Shown: positions 53,802-61,338 of the stretch, piece by piece
Position numbering within the stretch: the first letter of the stretch is position 1
Layout of the letters: every line of letters begins with the position of its first letter
Assembly: GCA_002315505.1 (NCBI GenBank)
Contig: DCGX01000057.1
Span: 1 to 64,000 of the forward strand
DNA from: Ruminococcaceae bacterium UBA1767
GTDB lineage: Bacteria > Bacillota > Clostridia > Oscillospirales > Acutalibacteraceae
Length of the DNA stretch: 64,000 bases
Reading direction: 5' to 3'
Made by a program: the position numbers and the translations under genes
Notes under the pieces: model-generated
The model's input: the letters and a program-made list of their open reading frames with translations, nothing else
Databases searched by the model: none
What the model was told of the DNA's origin: nothing

Positions 53802-54419
53802 TTAAAAATTTTCAAAAATTTCTCCGATTTCGACACTTTTGAACTTTCCGAGGCTCATATCGACAAGCTTTGCGTCAAAGCTCTGCACATCGTCAATCGG
53901 CATTTTAAATGTAACAGTTACATTATCTGCAAATTCTGTATCATCAATCACTCCGCCTGTTTCGGGAATGAGTGAATTCAATCTTCCGTAAAAATTATAG
54001 TCACAGGTTACCTGAAGAATTTTACACATCTTCATTGTAATTATCTTTCCTGCCTCAACGGCAATTTTTGCCGTATGGGAGTATGCACGGACAAGTCCGC
54101 CCGTACCTAAAAGTGTGCCTCCGAAATATCTTGTTGCAACTACAACGCAATCCGTGAGATTTTCTTTTAAAAGAACATCAAGAACAGGAATACCTGCTGT
54201 ACCCTGCGGTTCTCCGTCATCCGAATACCTTCTCGTCTGTCCTTCACGAAGAACATAGGCATACACATTGTGAGTTGCATCCCAGTGCTTTGATTTAATT
54301 TCGTTGATAAACTCAACTGCCTCTTCCTGCGTTGTGACAGGCTTGATGTAGCCGATAAATCGGGATTTTTTCTCAACAAATTCATCCTTCGACTGCTCTT
54401 TTATTGTCTTGTACTCCAT
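53802..54419 (-). CDS. yigZ: YigZ/IMPACT-family protein
   Basis: Protein of 205 residues of the IMPACT family. It has the N-terminal pattern KKSRFIGYIKPV, the conserved HNVYAYVLREGQTRRYSDDGEPQGTAGIPVLDVL and VVVATRYFGGTLLGTGGLVRAYS. The RWD-less bacterial forms have a ribosomal-S5-like domain and may bind nucleic acid. The molecular role is not settled. The start at ATG 54419 has AGGTGAG upstream. The longer frame to 54455 lacks one. Confidence 0.88.
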   Translation of the reverse strand: MEYKTIKEQSKDEFVEKKSRFIGYIKPVTTQEEAVEFINEIKSKHWDATHNVYAYVLREGQTRRYSDDGEPQGTAGIPVLDVLLKENLTDCVVVATRYFGGTLLGTGGLVRAYSHTAKIAVEAGKIITMKMCKILQVTCDYNFYGRLNSLIPETGGVIDDTEFADNVTVTFKMPIDDVQSFDAKLVDMSLGKFKSVEIGEIFENF

Positions 54420-54468
54420 AATCTCACCTGCGCTTTTTAAAAATAAAAAATCCATAAAACAAAAATAC

Positions 54469-54489
54469 GGCGGTGCAAATTACACCGCC
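54469..54489 (-). terminator. Terminator of rpmE
   Basis: Stem GGCGGTG / CACCGCC with a 7-nt loop, followed on the minus strand by a T-rich run. Confidence 0.8.
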
Positions 54490-54503
54490 TTATCTTTATG
54501 CAA

Positions 54504-54707
54504 TTATTTCGACAGATTGAAACGCTTATTGAAGCGGTCAACACGTCCGCCTGTATCAACAAGCTTCTGTTTACCTGTAAAGAACGGATGACATTTTGAG
54601 CAAATATCAACACGCAAGTTCTCCTTTGTTGAACGAGTTACAATCTCATTACCACAAGCACAGCGAATAACTGTTTCTTCGTACTTAGGATGAATTCCTT
54701 CCTTCAT
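54504..54707 (-). CDS. rpmE: 50S ribosomal protein L31, zinc-binding (C+) form
   Basis: Small subunit-bridge protein of the 50S ribosome. The 67 residues begin [11 protein letters not shown] and carry four zinc-ligand cysteines (Cys16, Cys18, Cys36, Cys39), ending [11 protein letters not shown]. This is the Zn form replaced by a Cys-free paralogue under zinc limitation in some bacteria. GAGGTGA precedes the ATG. Confidence 0.97.
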   Translation of the reverse strand: MKEGIHPKYEETVIRCACGNEIVTRSTKENLRVDICSKCHPFFTGKQKLVDTGGRVDRFNKRFNLSK

Positions 54708-54796
54708 GTGTTGTCACCTCTTTCGATATATTCACGCAAAAAGTATTTTAACACAGCTTTTGCTAAATTGCAACTGTTTTTTTAACTTTTTTTAAA

Positions 54797-55594
54797 TTAG
54801 AGGATATAAATCGTTACGCCACGTCTGCCGAAATCATAGCAGGTTGATGACGAAGAGAAATAAAGGTCGCAAAGCGTTGCACTGCTTCCTGTCCAGTAAA
54901 TGAATCCACCTGTATCCTCTGCTGAAGCATAGCCGTATACATACTTACCGTCATTTGATACAATCCACATCTTTGTATGATACGGAATCTGATTCGGATT
55001 AACAGCAATGTAGCCCGGTCTTACATTCTTGCCTGTTGCTGTAACTCCGCCGCCGGAATAAGCAGAAGCTGTACCTGTTAACTTTTTGGAATATGATACA
55101 GGAACCAAATCCTTTGTGAGCTTTAATCCACTCGGAACCTCAAGTGTTGAATACGCTCTGACATTGCTTGCAAGAATTGTGCTGACAGCTGTTGTTGTCG
55201 GTCTTGTTGTTGTAATCTTTGTAGTGGTGGTTGTAGTTGTTTTCTTTGTTGTTGTAGTTGTTGTTGTTTTCTTAGTCGTAGTGGTAGTTGTTGTTGTTTT
55301 CTTTGTAGTCGGAGTAGTTGCGGCAGCAGCGCTCTTCTCCTTGTACGAAACTGTGAGCTTAAGAATTTCAATAGCATCAACCGAATTAATTTTAAGGTCT
55401 CTGTTAACATCGGCCTTAATTATTGAATTTACTTTCTTTGTTGCACCAACAACATACTGTAATACATGCAAAGCATCCTGTGAGTTTACCGCTCCGTCAT
55501 CATTTGCATCGCCCTTGAGGTCACTCGCATAACCTGCCGATACACTTGATACAATAATTAACATAGCCACGATGGCTGCAATTACTCTTTTCAT
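54797..55594 (-). CDS. Secreted dockerin protein with Thr-rich linker and 3D domain
   Basis: Exported protein of 265 residues. A signal peptide (residues 1-24) leads into an N-terminal type I dockerin with two Ca-binding repeats (GDANDDGAVNSQDALHVLQ and ADVNRDLKINSVDAIEILK). A linker of Thr and Lys follows (about 93-130), then a 3D domain (about 170-264; GTASAYSGGG, TATGKNV, IAVNPNQIPYHT, SAEDTGG, DFGRRGVTIYIL). 3D domains occur in lytic transglycosylases of the MltA/YabE type, so it may cut peptidoglycan. The dockerin would attach it to a cohesin partner. AAGGAG precedes the ATG. The plus-strand Val-rich frame opposite the linker is a shadow. Confidence 0.87.
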   Translation of the reverse strand: MKRVIAAIVAMLIIVSSVSAGYASDLKGDANDDGAVNSQDALHVLQYVVGATKKVNSIIKADVNRDLKINSVDAIEILKLTVSYKEKSAAAATTPTTKKTTTTTTTTKKTTTTTTTKKTTTTTTTKITTTRPTTTAVSTILASNVRAYSTLEVPSGLKLTKDLVPVSYSKKLTGTASAYSGGGVTATGKNVRPGYIAVNPNQIPYHTKMWIVSNDGKYVYGYASAEDTGGFIYWTGSSATLCDLYFSSSSTCYDFGRRGVTIYIL

Positions 55595-55679
55595 AAAAAA
55601 TTCTCCTTGATTTAGAAATCGAGGAGAATTATAGCATATATATTACATTTTGTCAATAAATAGTTACAAAAAGTTACAA

Positions 55680-56075
55680 CTACTGTTTTATTTCTATGAA
55701 TCTCGGTAAGTCCCGTGACGTAATCTGATAAATTCCTGCATACTCACCAACGAACACTACGGATATCTCATTTTCACCCGGAGCAAGTGTAAATTTATTG
55801 TTATCGGTACTCTTTTCGTACGCAACAAGCGTCGGATTTGTGAGAAGTCCGATTTCAACATCTTCCTTATCGTAAGCGGTTATTTCAACTGTTTTTTCGG
55901 ATGATGAAATATTTACAACATTGAGTACGCACTCTATATAAACCTTATCCTCACCCGTGTAAAAATCAACAAAATAGCTTTTATCGCTGTTGTCAAGAAT
56001 CACTGCATTTTCACCGCAGGATGAAAGTGCGAACATCATAACCAAAGAAAGAAATACAGGTAATAATCTTTTCAT
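55680..56075 (-). CDS. Small lipoprotein of unknown function
   Basis: Not recognised. The 131-residue product has a lipoprotein signal (MKRLLPVFLSLVMMFALSSC, lipobox Cys20) and a compact beta-rich domain (VYIECVLNVVNISSSEKTVEITAYDKEDVE). The start at the second Met fits the lipobox. The ribosome site is weak, and the ATG is 1 bp after the M20 peptidase stop, so translation is probably coupled to that gene. Confidence 0.68.
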   Translation of the reverse strand: MKRLLPVFLSLVMMFALSSCGENAVILDNSDKSYFVDFYTGEDKVYIECVLNVVNISSSEKTVEITAYDKEDVEIGLLTNPTLVAYEKSTDNNKFTLAPGENEISVVFVGEYAGIYQITSRDLPRFIEIKQ

Positions 56076-56076
56076 A

Positions 56077-57552
56077 TTACTTATCAGAAACAACCTTAAT
56101 GTACTCTCTGAAGAAAATTACACTTTCGCCGAGGGCCTTAATTGGCACTCTTTCGTTTGTTGCGTGAGTATTAAGGAAGAGTGCAAGCGAAACATCAAAC
56201 GGAGCGAAACGAAGAATGTTATCGCAAACCTCACCATAGAAATATGAGTCTGTACCGCCCATAACAAGATACGGTGCAACAACAACGTGGTCGGGATGAA
56301 GTCCGTTTTCAACCTTACGGATTGCCTGGAAAGCACGTGAGCTTGTCGGAGAGAATTCAGATGCCTCTTTCGGGTTCATTCTTTCAATGTCAATGTCCTT
56401 ATATCTTACAACCTTGCGGATATGCTTTTCAACATCATCAATTGTGTCACCCGGAAGTGTACGGAAGTTACAGGTGATATTCGGTCTTTGCGGAAGAACG
56501 TTTGCAGCAGGACTACCCTCACACATTGACACACTTGTAACTGTACGAAGAACGCTTGCTGCAGCTGAAATTCTTGTCAATACAAACTTAAGCAATGGTC
56601 TCAGAATAGGAAGATTGCACATTACAACTCTTCCGGGATATTTTGCCTGTCTGCCTATTGTATCAAAAAGCTCTGTCATAAACGGAAGCCAATGTGATTT
56701 AAACTGATGTGATTCAAGGTCCTGAACAGTATTTGCGAGCTTAGCCATACCCGAGTGAACAGGAGCGGCAGATGTGTGACCGCCTTTATCGTGCAATGTG
56801 ATTTTCATATCAACATAGCCTTTTTCAGCAACACCGACAGCGGCGAGCTTTGTATCAATAATGCCCTTAACGTCAAGAGTAATCAAGGCACTGCCTTCAT
56901 CAAGAACACTGTCAAGATGAATTCCTCTTTCCTTAAGCAAATCAGCTATCTTCTTGGCACCACAATACTCTTCGGAGCAAGATTCTTCGTTATGACCGAA
57001 GCAGAGATAAACATCTCTTTCAGGCTGGAAGCCCTGAGCCATAAGTGATTCAACAGCCTCCATAACGCATACAAGATGGTTCTTCATATCAAGTGCGCCA
57101 CGACCCCATACGAATTCATCATCAATAAATCCGCTGAATGCATCGTGTTCCCAATCGCCTTCTGTGCCCTCTGCAACAGGAACAACGTCCTGATGAGCGA
57201 GCATTCCCATTGGTTCAAGATCCGGATTCTTTCCCTTCCAGATGTAAAGAAGGCTACCCTTGTCAACAATTTCTTTTGTAGTGTTTTTTGCAATAAGAGG
57301 ATATTTTTCGTCAAGATAATTTCGGAGCTTTTCAAACTCTCCCCAGTCTACACCCTCGTCCTTTGCACGGGAAATAGTCTTGAATTTAATGACATCAGAA
57401 AGATGTTCCGCAACCTTCATTTCATCAACGTCATACTTTTCAATCTTATGCTCTTCAATTTTCTCCGGCTTATAAAATGCAGCTCTGATTAATGTGATAA
57501 CAATAAACACTGCAAGTATAGCCAGAACGCCGAGTAGAATTTTCAAACCCAC
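56077..57552 (-). CDS. Membrane-anchored M20-family carboxypeptidase
   Basis: Zinc-dependent M20/M25/M40 exo-peptidase of 491 residues, related to carboxypeptidase S. One N-terminal membrane helix (LKILLGVLAILAVFIVITLI) is followed by the catalytic domain: MLAHQDVVPVAEG (His-Asp), WGRGALDMKNH, GHNEESCSEEY (Glu pair), a dimerisation domain (DMKITLHDKGGHTSAAPV), and a late metal His. Start is GTG 57552, 9 nt after AAGGA. The longer frame upstream has no ribosome site. Probably digests peptides at the cell surface or at the membrane. Confidence 0.86.
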   Translation of the reverse strand: MGLKILLGVLAILAVFIVITLIRAAFYKPEKIEEHKIEKYDVDEMKVAEHLSDVIKFKTISRAKDEGVDWGEFEKLRNYLDEKYPLIAKNTTKEIVDKGSLLYIWKGKNPDLEPMGMLAHQDVVPVAEGTEGDWEHDAFSGFIDDEFVWGRGALDMKNHLVCVMEAVESLMAQGFQPERDVYLCFGHNEESCSEEYCGAKKIADLLKERGIHLDSVLDEGSALITLDVKGIIDTKLAAVGVAEKGYVDMKITLHDKGGHTSAAPVHSGMAKLANTVQDLESHQFKSHWLPFMTELFDTIGRQAKYPGRVVMCNLPILRPLLKFVLTRISAAASVLRTVTSVSMCEGSPAANVLPQRPNITCNFRTLPGDTIDDVEKHIRKVVRYKDIDIERMNPKEASEFSPTSSRAFQAIRKVENGLHPDHVVVAPYLVMGGTDSYFYGEVCDNILRFAPFDVSLALFLNTHATNERVPIKALGESVIFFREYIKVVSDK

Positions 57553-57628
57553 AAAATCAAATCCTTTACATATAATAGTCACAATTTTATCATAAACTAA
57601 TAATAATGTCAATCTAAAAAAGCAAAAC

Positions 57629-57652
57629 AAAAGAGCGGATAACCGCTCTTTT
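57629..57652 (-). terminator. Terminator of the zinc-ribbon membrane protein gene
   Basis: Ten-bp stem AAAAGAGCGG / CCGCTCTTTT with tetraloop ATAA. Confidence 0.82.
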
Positions 57653-57662
57653 AAAAACCTAA

Positions 57663-58493
57663 TTATTCTTCAGTAACCTTATACTGCTCCATATCAGCCT
57701 TGATAGCCTCAAGTGCTTCCATGTCGTATCTCTTAACACCGAATTTCTCAACGAATGTGTTGTAAGGAACTCTGTCAACATATGTTTCCTTATACTTAAC
57801 ATTGACACCCTTAACCTTAGCAACAATATTAATAGCAAGAACGAGAGCAAATGCCACAATTGTGAGGTAGGCACCGATTCCAACTGAACCGCTAACGAGG
57901 TCAGGAAGAACCACTTCAATGTTATCAATGAACTTGCCGTAAGCTACGATCGAAGTAACTGTACCGACAATACCGAGAGATGAAAGAATTACGTTTCTTG
58001 AGAAGCCGTGAGGTGAGCAGGAAAGGAAGCTGAGAATCAATCCGAGCAATGCACAAACAGCAGCAAGTGCAATACCAACAATTGCAACCGCAAAGAATGT
58101 GAAACCGGTTCCCATAATTTTCGAACCGATCATTGCGAAAAGTCCGTCAAAGTCCATAGCCGAAACCTTGTTATAAACCTCAAGTACATTAATGGTAGTA
58201 TCCTTATTGTAATAAGGAGCTACAATATGCATAGTTGCAAGCGGAAGGAAAAGCATTCCGACTGTAGCAAGAAGGAAAACAAGTCTTACAATAGTAAGAG
58301 CTGAACCAACCATAGAAGCCTTTGCTCTGTCAATCCTCTGCTGAGTCTTAGCATGTTCAAGCTCAGCATTGATAGCATCAACTTCAAGACGCTCCTCAAT
58401 TTTGTAGTAAAGAAGATTAACTCCGCAACCGGGACAAGTAGGTTTTAAATCAAAAAGTTTGAGCTTTCTGCCGCATTTCGGACAATTAGCCAT
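57663..58493 (-). CDS. Zinc-ribbon protein with four membrane helices, unknown function
   Basis: Not assigned. The 276-residue protein has an N-terminal zinc ribbon (CPKCGRKL...CPGCGV, residues about 4-25), a charged coiled segment (EERLEVDAINAELEHAKTQQ), and four predicted transmembrane helices. A soluble C-terminal tail ends EQYKVTEE. GGAGG lies 7 nt before ATG 58493. It is flanked by its own terminator. Similar zinc-ribbon membrane proteins are common in Clostridia without a known role. Confidence 0.7.
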   Translation of the reverse strand: MANCPKCGRKLKLFDLKPTCPGCGVNLLYYKIEERLEVDAINAELEHAKTQQRIDRAKASMVGSALTIVRLVFLLATVGMLFLPLATMHIVAPYYNKDTTINVLEVYNKVSAMDFDGLFAMIGSKIMGTGFTFFAVAIVGIALAAVCALLGLILSFLSCSPHGFSRNVILSSLGIVGTVTSIVAYGKFIDNIEVVLPDLVSGSVGIGAYLTIVAFALVLAINIVAKVKGVNVKYKETYVDRVPYNTFVEKFGVKRYDMEALEAIKADMEQYKVTEE

Positions 58494-58623
58494 CAGGATC
58501 CCTCCAAAAATTTTTACATCGAGTGGCACAAATCCACATTGCATTTATTTTATCACACATTTTTACATAAATCAAGATAAAATTAATCAAAATTCATCAA
58601 ATATGTAAATTGATTTTTCAAAA

Positions 58624-59352
58624 TCAGATAAATCCACCGTCAACACCGAGAATCTGACCTGTAATAAAACCGGAGCCCTTATCGGCAAAAAGCATTACAG
58701 CCCCTGCAACATCTTCAGGAGTACCGATTCTTCCGACAGGAGTTTCATTTTTCAATTCGTCCATCGTTTCCGAATCAAAGCCGCTGTTCATCGGTGTATC
58801 AATTACTCCGGGAGCAATGGCATTCACCGTAATGCCCGAAGGAGCAACCTCCTTTGCAAGAGCCTTTGTCATACCGACAATTGCGGATTTCGATGCCGAA
58901 TAATGCACCTCGCACGAAGCTCCGCTGATTCCCCACATCGAAGTAATGTTTATAATTCTGCCGTATTTATGGTGAATCATCTGCGGTAACGCCCTCTGCG
59001 AACAATAAAATGCACTTCTTACATTGCAGTTGAACATCCGGTCATAATCGTCATCTGTAATATCCGTAAAGAGCTTTTGCTGAGCAATACCCGCATTATT
59101 CACGAGCACATCGACAAAGCCGAAATTCTTTTCAGCCTCGCTGAACAATCTCTCAACATCTTCTCTTACAGAAACATCAGCCTGTACTGCAATAGCACAG
59201 GCTCCGTTTTTCTTTAATTTATCAAGAAGCTCAATTGCTTCTTTTTCGCTCGATTTATAGTTTATTACAACATTATTATTTTCAGCCGCAAAAGCAGATA
59301 CAACAGCCGCACCTATTCCCCTTGCCGAGCCTGTTACAATTACGGTGCTCAT
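58624..59352 (-). CDS. Short-chain dehydrogenase, FabG-like 3-oxoacyl-ACP reductase family
   Basis: NAD(P)H-dependent reductase of 242 residues. Cofactor motif GSARGIGAAV (about 7-16), NNAG (LVNNAGIAQ), active-site Ser region ITSMWG and YSASK catalytic Tyr/Lys, with the C-terminal GQILGVDGGFI pattern. This matches FabG, but isolated copies are often other SDR activities. The ATG overlaps the upstream lipoprotein gene by 4 bp (ATGA), so they are co-translated even though no functional link is evident. Confidence 0.83.
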   Translation of the reverse strand: MSTVIVTGSARGIGAAVVSAFAAENNNVVINYKSSEKEAIELLDKLKKNGACAIAVQADVSVREDVERLFSEAEKNFGFVDVLVNNAGIAQQKLFTDITDDDYDRMFNCNVRSAFYCSQRALPQMIHHKYGRIINITSMWGISGASCEVHYSASKSAIVGMTKALAKEVAPSGITVNAIAPGVIDTPMNSGFDSETMDELKNETPVGRIGTPEDVAGAVMLFADKGSGFITGQILGVDGGFI

Positions 59353-60269
59353 TGACCGAGTGCGCCTGCAAGTGCTTCTTCATCAATCTTTGTGAAGCCC
59401 TTGAGTGAGAACAGCTTTGAATCAGCCTCATCTGTAAATGACGAAACCTCAAATACGGTTGCTGTGCCTTCTGAATCAACGCTCTCCCAGCGAACCCAGT
59501 TTTCGTCTTTATCAAAGTAATACTTAATTGTTGCGCCCTCTGAAGAATATTCCTCACAGGTATAATCCTCAACCTTCGTTGTCTTAACATATGTCTGCTC
59601 AGAATTCAAATCAGCGAAATTTCCGAGAGTATCATCAGTATCACCTGATTCGGCATACATCTTCAATGCAGGGAAAATGAGATACATCTTTCCGTCAAGT
59701 GAAAGAAGACGCATGTTCCATCCGCTGTAGGTTACATCCATACAAAGATTATCATTGTCAAAAGCAATTGTTGCGGGAATTTTAGTGTCACCCGAAATAA
59801 TATCTGTCTTAAGAGTGAATTTTTTGCTCTTGATAACCTTCTCAATAACTGTTTCACGAAGAGTCTTCTTTGAAGTCTGCTTAACTGTTGTTCCTTCGGG
59901 AAGAGTGTTTTCCGGTGCAGCAGTTACAACCATATCGCTGTTTGCGAGGTCCTCAAGTCCTGCAAGACCTGTTGTGGTTGTTTCACCCTTTGAGTTTTTC
60001 TTTGAAGCGGAATCCGAGCCGTTCTTTTTCTCGGATTTGCTTTTTTCTTTTTCAATCTTTTCTTTTTCTTTATCAGAAAGCACGGAAGTTACTGTTTCAC
60101 CGCTTGCATCAGTAACCGACTCGCCGTTTTTATCTGTAACCTCAACATAAGCTGAGCCTTCAGCATTAGTCATCGTAACGTCTGCATCGGCAACGTCCTT
60201 CTTACCGCAGGCAGCAAAGCTCATTACAGCGAGCAGCGTTGCCAATATAATACAAAAACCCTTTTTCAT
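59349..60269 (-). CDS. Lipoprotein with Ser/Lys/Glu linker, unknown function
   Basis: Not recognised. The 306-residue product has a lipoprotein signal with Cys21 (LAVMSFAACGKK), a low-complexity charged linker (about 65-110, rich in Lys, Glu and Ser) and a C-terminal beta-rich domain (about 130-306) with a pattern like LolA/DUF sorting-protein folds (MCLDVTYSGWNMRLL-type strands; YLIFPALKMY). That fold assignment is inference. ATG 60269 is 8 nt from GGAGG, better than the ATG at 60275. It precedes the SDR gene with a 4-bp overlap. Confidence 0.72.
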   Translation of the reverse strand: MKKGFCIILATLLAVMSFAACGKKDVADADVTMTNAEGSAYVEVTDKNGESVTDASGETVTSVLSDKEKEKIEKEKSKSEKKNGSDSASKKNSKGETTTTGLAGLEDLANSDMVVTAAPENTLPEGTTVKQTSKKTLRETVIEKVIKSKKFTLKTDIISGDTKIPATIAFDNDNLCMDVTYSGWNMRLLSLDGKMYLIFPALKMYAESGDTDDTLGNFADLNSEQTYVKTTKVEDYTCEEYSSEGATIKYYFDKDENWVRWESVDSEGTATVFEVSSFTDEADSKLFSLKGFTKIDEEALAGALGQ

Positions 60270-60380
60270 AATCATTACCTCCAGTTGGTTTTGTTACAAT
60301 ATAAGAGTACAATATTTTCGCAATAAAATCAAGTGAATAATTTGTTAATTTATTATGTATTTTTTAATTTTCAAAAATAC

Positions 60381-60409
60381 TTGAAATTTTGTGTAGAATA
60401 TATTATAAT
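60381..60409 (+). promoter_or_regulatory. tRNA-Thr promoter
   Basis: TTGAAA (60381-60386), 17-nt spacer, TATAAT (60404-60409), 12 nt before the mature tRNA start. Confidence 0.8.
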
Positions 60410-60421
60410 AATCTCCACAAT

Positions 60422-60497
60422 GCTAATATGGCTCAGTTGGTAGAGCAGATCATTCGTAATGATCAGGTCGTCGGTTCGAGTCCGACTATTAGCTCCA
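60422..60497 (+). tRNA. tRNA-Thr (anticodon CGT)
   Basis: A complete cloverleaf is read: acceptor GCTAATA / TATTAGC, D-arm GCTC...GAGC, anticodon stem GATCA/TGATC with loop TTCGTAA (anticodon CGT), T-arm GTCGG-TTCGAGT-CCGAC, discriminator T and encoded CCA. It decodes ACG. Bases 60458-60497 are repeated exactly at 61334-61373, so the gene is the insertion site of the element that follows and has been kept functional. Confidence 0.95.
60458..60497 (+). repeat. attL: 40-bp direct repeat, copy within tRNA-Thr
   Basis: From the last two A of the anticodon loop through CCA. It is identical over 40 bp to 61334-61373. Identity ends sharply at 60498 (C versus G) and before 60458 (T versus G). Confidence 0.92.
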
Positions 60498-60511
60498 CGA
60501 TATAAAGCACG

Positions 60512-60565
60512 AAGAATAGCCATATTTCCCTAATACCAACGGATTTACGGCTATTCTTTGTATTT
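60512..60565 (+). terminator. Long-loop hairpin next to attL
   Basis: Stem AAGAATAGCC (60512-60521) / GGCTATTCTT (60549-60558) with a 27-nt loop, followed by TGTATTTTA. It may act as the replacement terminator for the tRNA gene supplied by the inserted element. Confidence 0.6.
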
Positions 60566-60600
60566 TATAGTTTTAGCTTGTTTTAGTTAGGTTTAGTTGG
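60561..60600 (+). repeat. 10-bp-phased direct repeats near attL
   Basis: TTTTAGCTTG (60571-60580), TTTTAGTTAG (60581-60590) and GTTTAGTTGG (60591-60600) are tandem with exactly 10-bp period, one helical turn. TATTTTATAG directly before is a weaker member. The position 75-100 bp inside attL suits arm-type sites for an integrase or a bending factor. Confidence 0.5.
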
Positions 60601-60626
60601 TTGTGCTAGTCAAAAGGATATTAATA

Positions 60627-60752
60627 ATGAGCAATGAAATTAATATAACAATAAGGGATACGAAAGAGGAAACAAGGATTATTCTATTATTCCGAAAACT
60701 ACCCGAGAAAGTCAAGCAAAAAATCTTGAATATGATTATTAAAAAAGAATAA
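60627..60752 (+). CDS. 41-aa ORF in the tRNA-Thr element
   Basis: Function unknown. ATG 60627 lies 6-8 nt after AAAGGATA. The 41 residues (MSNEINITIRDTKEETRIIL...) are charged and end in a short basic amphipathic helix (KLPEKVKQKILNMIIKKE). A terminator follows directly, so it may be a separate small transcription unit. Its size and basic charge would suit an excisionase- or regulator-like peptide, but nothing in the sequence proves it. Confidence 0.5.
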   Translation: MSNEINITIRDTKEETRIILLFRKLPEKVKQKILNMIIKKE

Positions 60753-60760
60753 AACATTTT

Positions 60761-60792
60761 CCGCAGAGTTTTAAAACTTTGCGGATTTTTTT
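60761..60792 (+). terminator. Terminator after the 41-aa ORF
   Basis: Twelve-bp stem CCGCAGAGTTTT / AAAACTTTGCGG (one G-T pair) followed by seven T residues. Confidence 0.88.
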
Positions 60793-60822
60793 GACAATTT
60801 TCAAATTATTTTAAAAAAAGTG

Positions 60823-60851
60823 TTGGCTTTTCACGCATTGCGTGATATAAT
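60823..60851 (+). promoter_or_regulatory. Promoter with palindromic operator in the spacer
   Basis: TTGGCT (60823-60828), 17-nt spacer, TATAAT (60846-60851), extended TG at 60843-60844. The spacer contains the perfect palindrome TCACGCA-T-TGCGTGA (60831-60845). This is a typical repressor site that would occlude RNA polymerase, plausibly bound by the element's own HTH protein. Confidence 0.75.
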
Positions 60852-60882
60852 ATAGACACAGTTAAGGAAAGGAGGATGCCGA

Positions 60883-61005
60883 ATGTCAAACAAAAAAAGC
60901 AGTGATAAGAACCTTCTTCAAATCGCTCTTATCACCGCTATAGTCAGCTTGATAAACAGTTTGATAACTTTAATTGAAAAGATTATCGAAACCTTTAACA
61001 AGTAA
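60883..61005 (+). CDS. 40-aa membrane peptide, possible small toxin or holin-like
   Basis: Strong ribosome site (GGAGG 60871-60875, 7 nt spacing) before ATG. The 40 residues have a Lys/Ser start, one hydrophobic helix (LLQIALITAIVSLINSLITLI, about 11-31) and a charged C-terminal helix (EKIIETFNK). This layout resembles small membrane toxins of type I systems and holin-like peptides. No antitoxin RNA has been identified. Transcribed from the palindrome-controlled promoter just upstream. A GC-rich hairpin lies at 61010-61040. Confidence 0.68.
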   Translation: MSNKKSSDKNLLQIALITAIVSLINSLITLIEKIIETFNK

Positions 61006-61009
61006 CTTA

Positions 61010-61042
61010 ACAAGGGGAGTTGGAAAGCTCCTTTTCCCCTCT
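61010..61042 (+). other. Hairpin after the 40-aa peptide gene
   Basis: Nested pairing AGGGGA / TCCCCT with inner GGAG / CTCC, then CTGTTTAC. It may end or protect the peptide mRNA. The T-tract is poor, so read-through into the downstream genes is likely. Confidence 0.5.
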
Positions 61043-61054
61043 GTTTACATTCTA

Positions 61055-61180
61055 ATGTTTTGTTTGATATTTGTCAAGTTAATTATGATTTTAGATATTA
61101 TTCAGATTACCTTGTCAGTTATTTCAATCATTTTATCTTGCGTAATTATTTTCAAAATAATAAGAAAGGACAAAAAATGA
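61055..61180 (+). CDS. Second small membrane peptide in the element (31-41 aa)
   Basis: Putative. The frame gives either 41 residues from ATG 61055 or 31 from ATG 61085. Both include a hydrophobic helix (DIIQITLSVISIILSCVIIF) and a basic end (KIIRKDKK). No clear ribosome site precedes either ATG. Support comes from the helix-plus-basic-tail design and from the 4-bp overlap (ATGA, 61177-61180) with the HTH gene, which suggests translational coupling. It could also be a leader for the regulator. Confidence 0.4.
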   Translation: MFCLIFVKLIMILDIIQITLSVISIILSCVIIFKIIRKDKK

Positions 61181-61338
61181 ATATTAAGGAACTCAGACAG
61201 ATAACCGGATTAACTCAGCAAGCATTTTCAGATAAATACGGTATTCCAAAGCGAACTATTGAAGATTGGGAAGCCGAAAGAAGAACACCACCGACCTATG
61301 TTATCGAGCTGTTGAAATTCCGAATTGAACATGAATGA
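61177..61338 (+). CDS. 53-aa helix-turn-helix (XRE-like) regulator
   Basis: Compact DNA-binding protein: MNIKELRQITGLTQQAFSDK (first helices, TQQAFSDKYGIPKRTIEDWE as the HTH) followed by RRTPPTYVIELLKFRIEHE. Minimal single-domain HTH proteins of this type are frequent beside mobile elements in Clostridia. AAAGGA lies 6-7 nt before ATG 61177. It overlaps the preceding frame by 4 bp. The stop codon TGA (61336-61338) lies within the 40-bp attachment repeat. Probable ligand is the palindrome at 60831-60845, by inference. Confidence 0.78.
   Translation: MNIKELRQITGLTQQAFSDKYGIPKRTIEDWEAERRTPPTYVIELLKFRIEHE

Noticed and set aside
55086..55532. Val-rich plus-strand frame with apparent membrane helix
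   Set aside because: It is the complement of the Thr/Lys linker of the dockerin-3D protein. The Val run is an artefact of ACA/ACT codons read in reverse.
60974..61180. 68-aa frame from a TTG at 60974
   Set aside because: The start lies inside the 40-aa peptide gene and has no ribosome site. Only the part from 61055 or 61085 is plausible.
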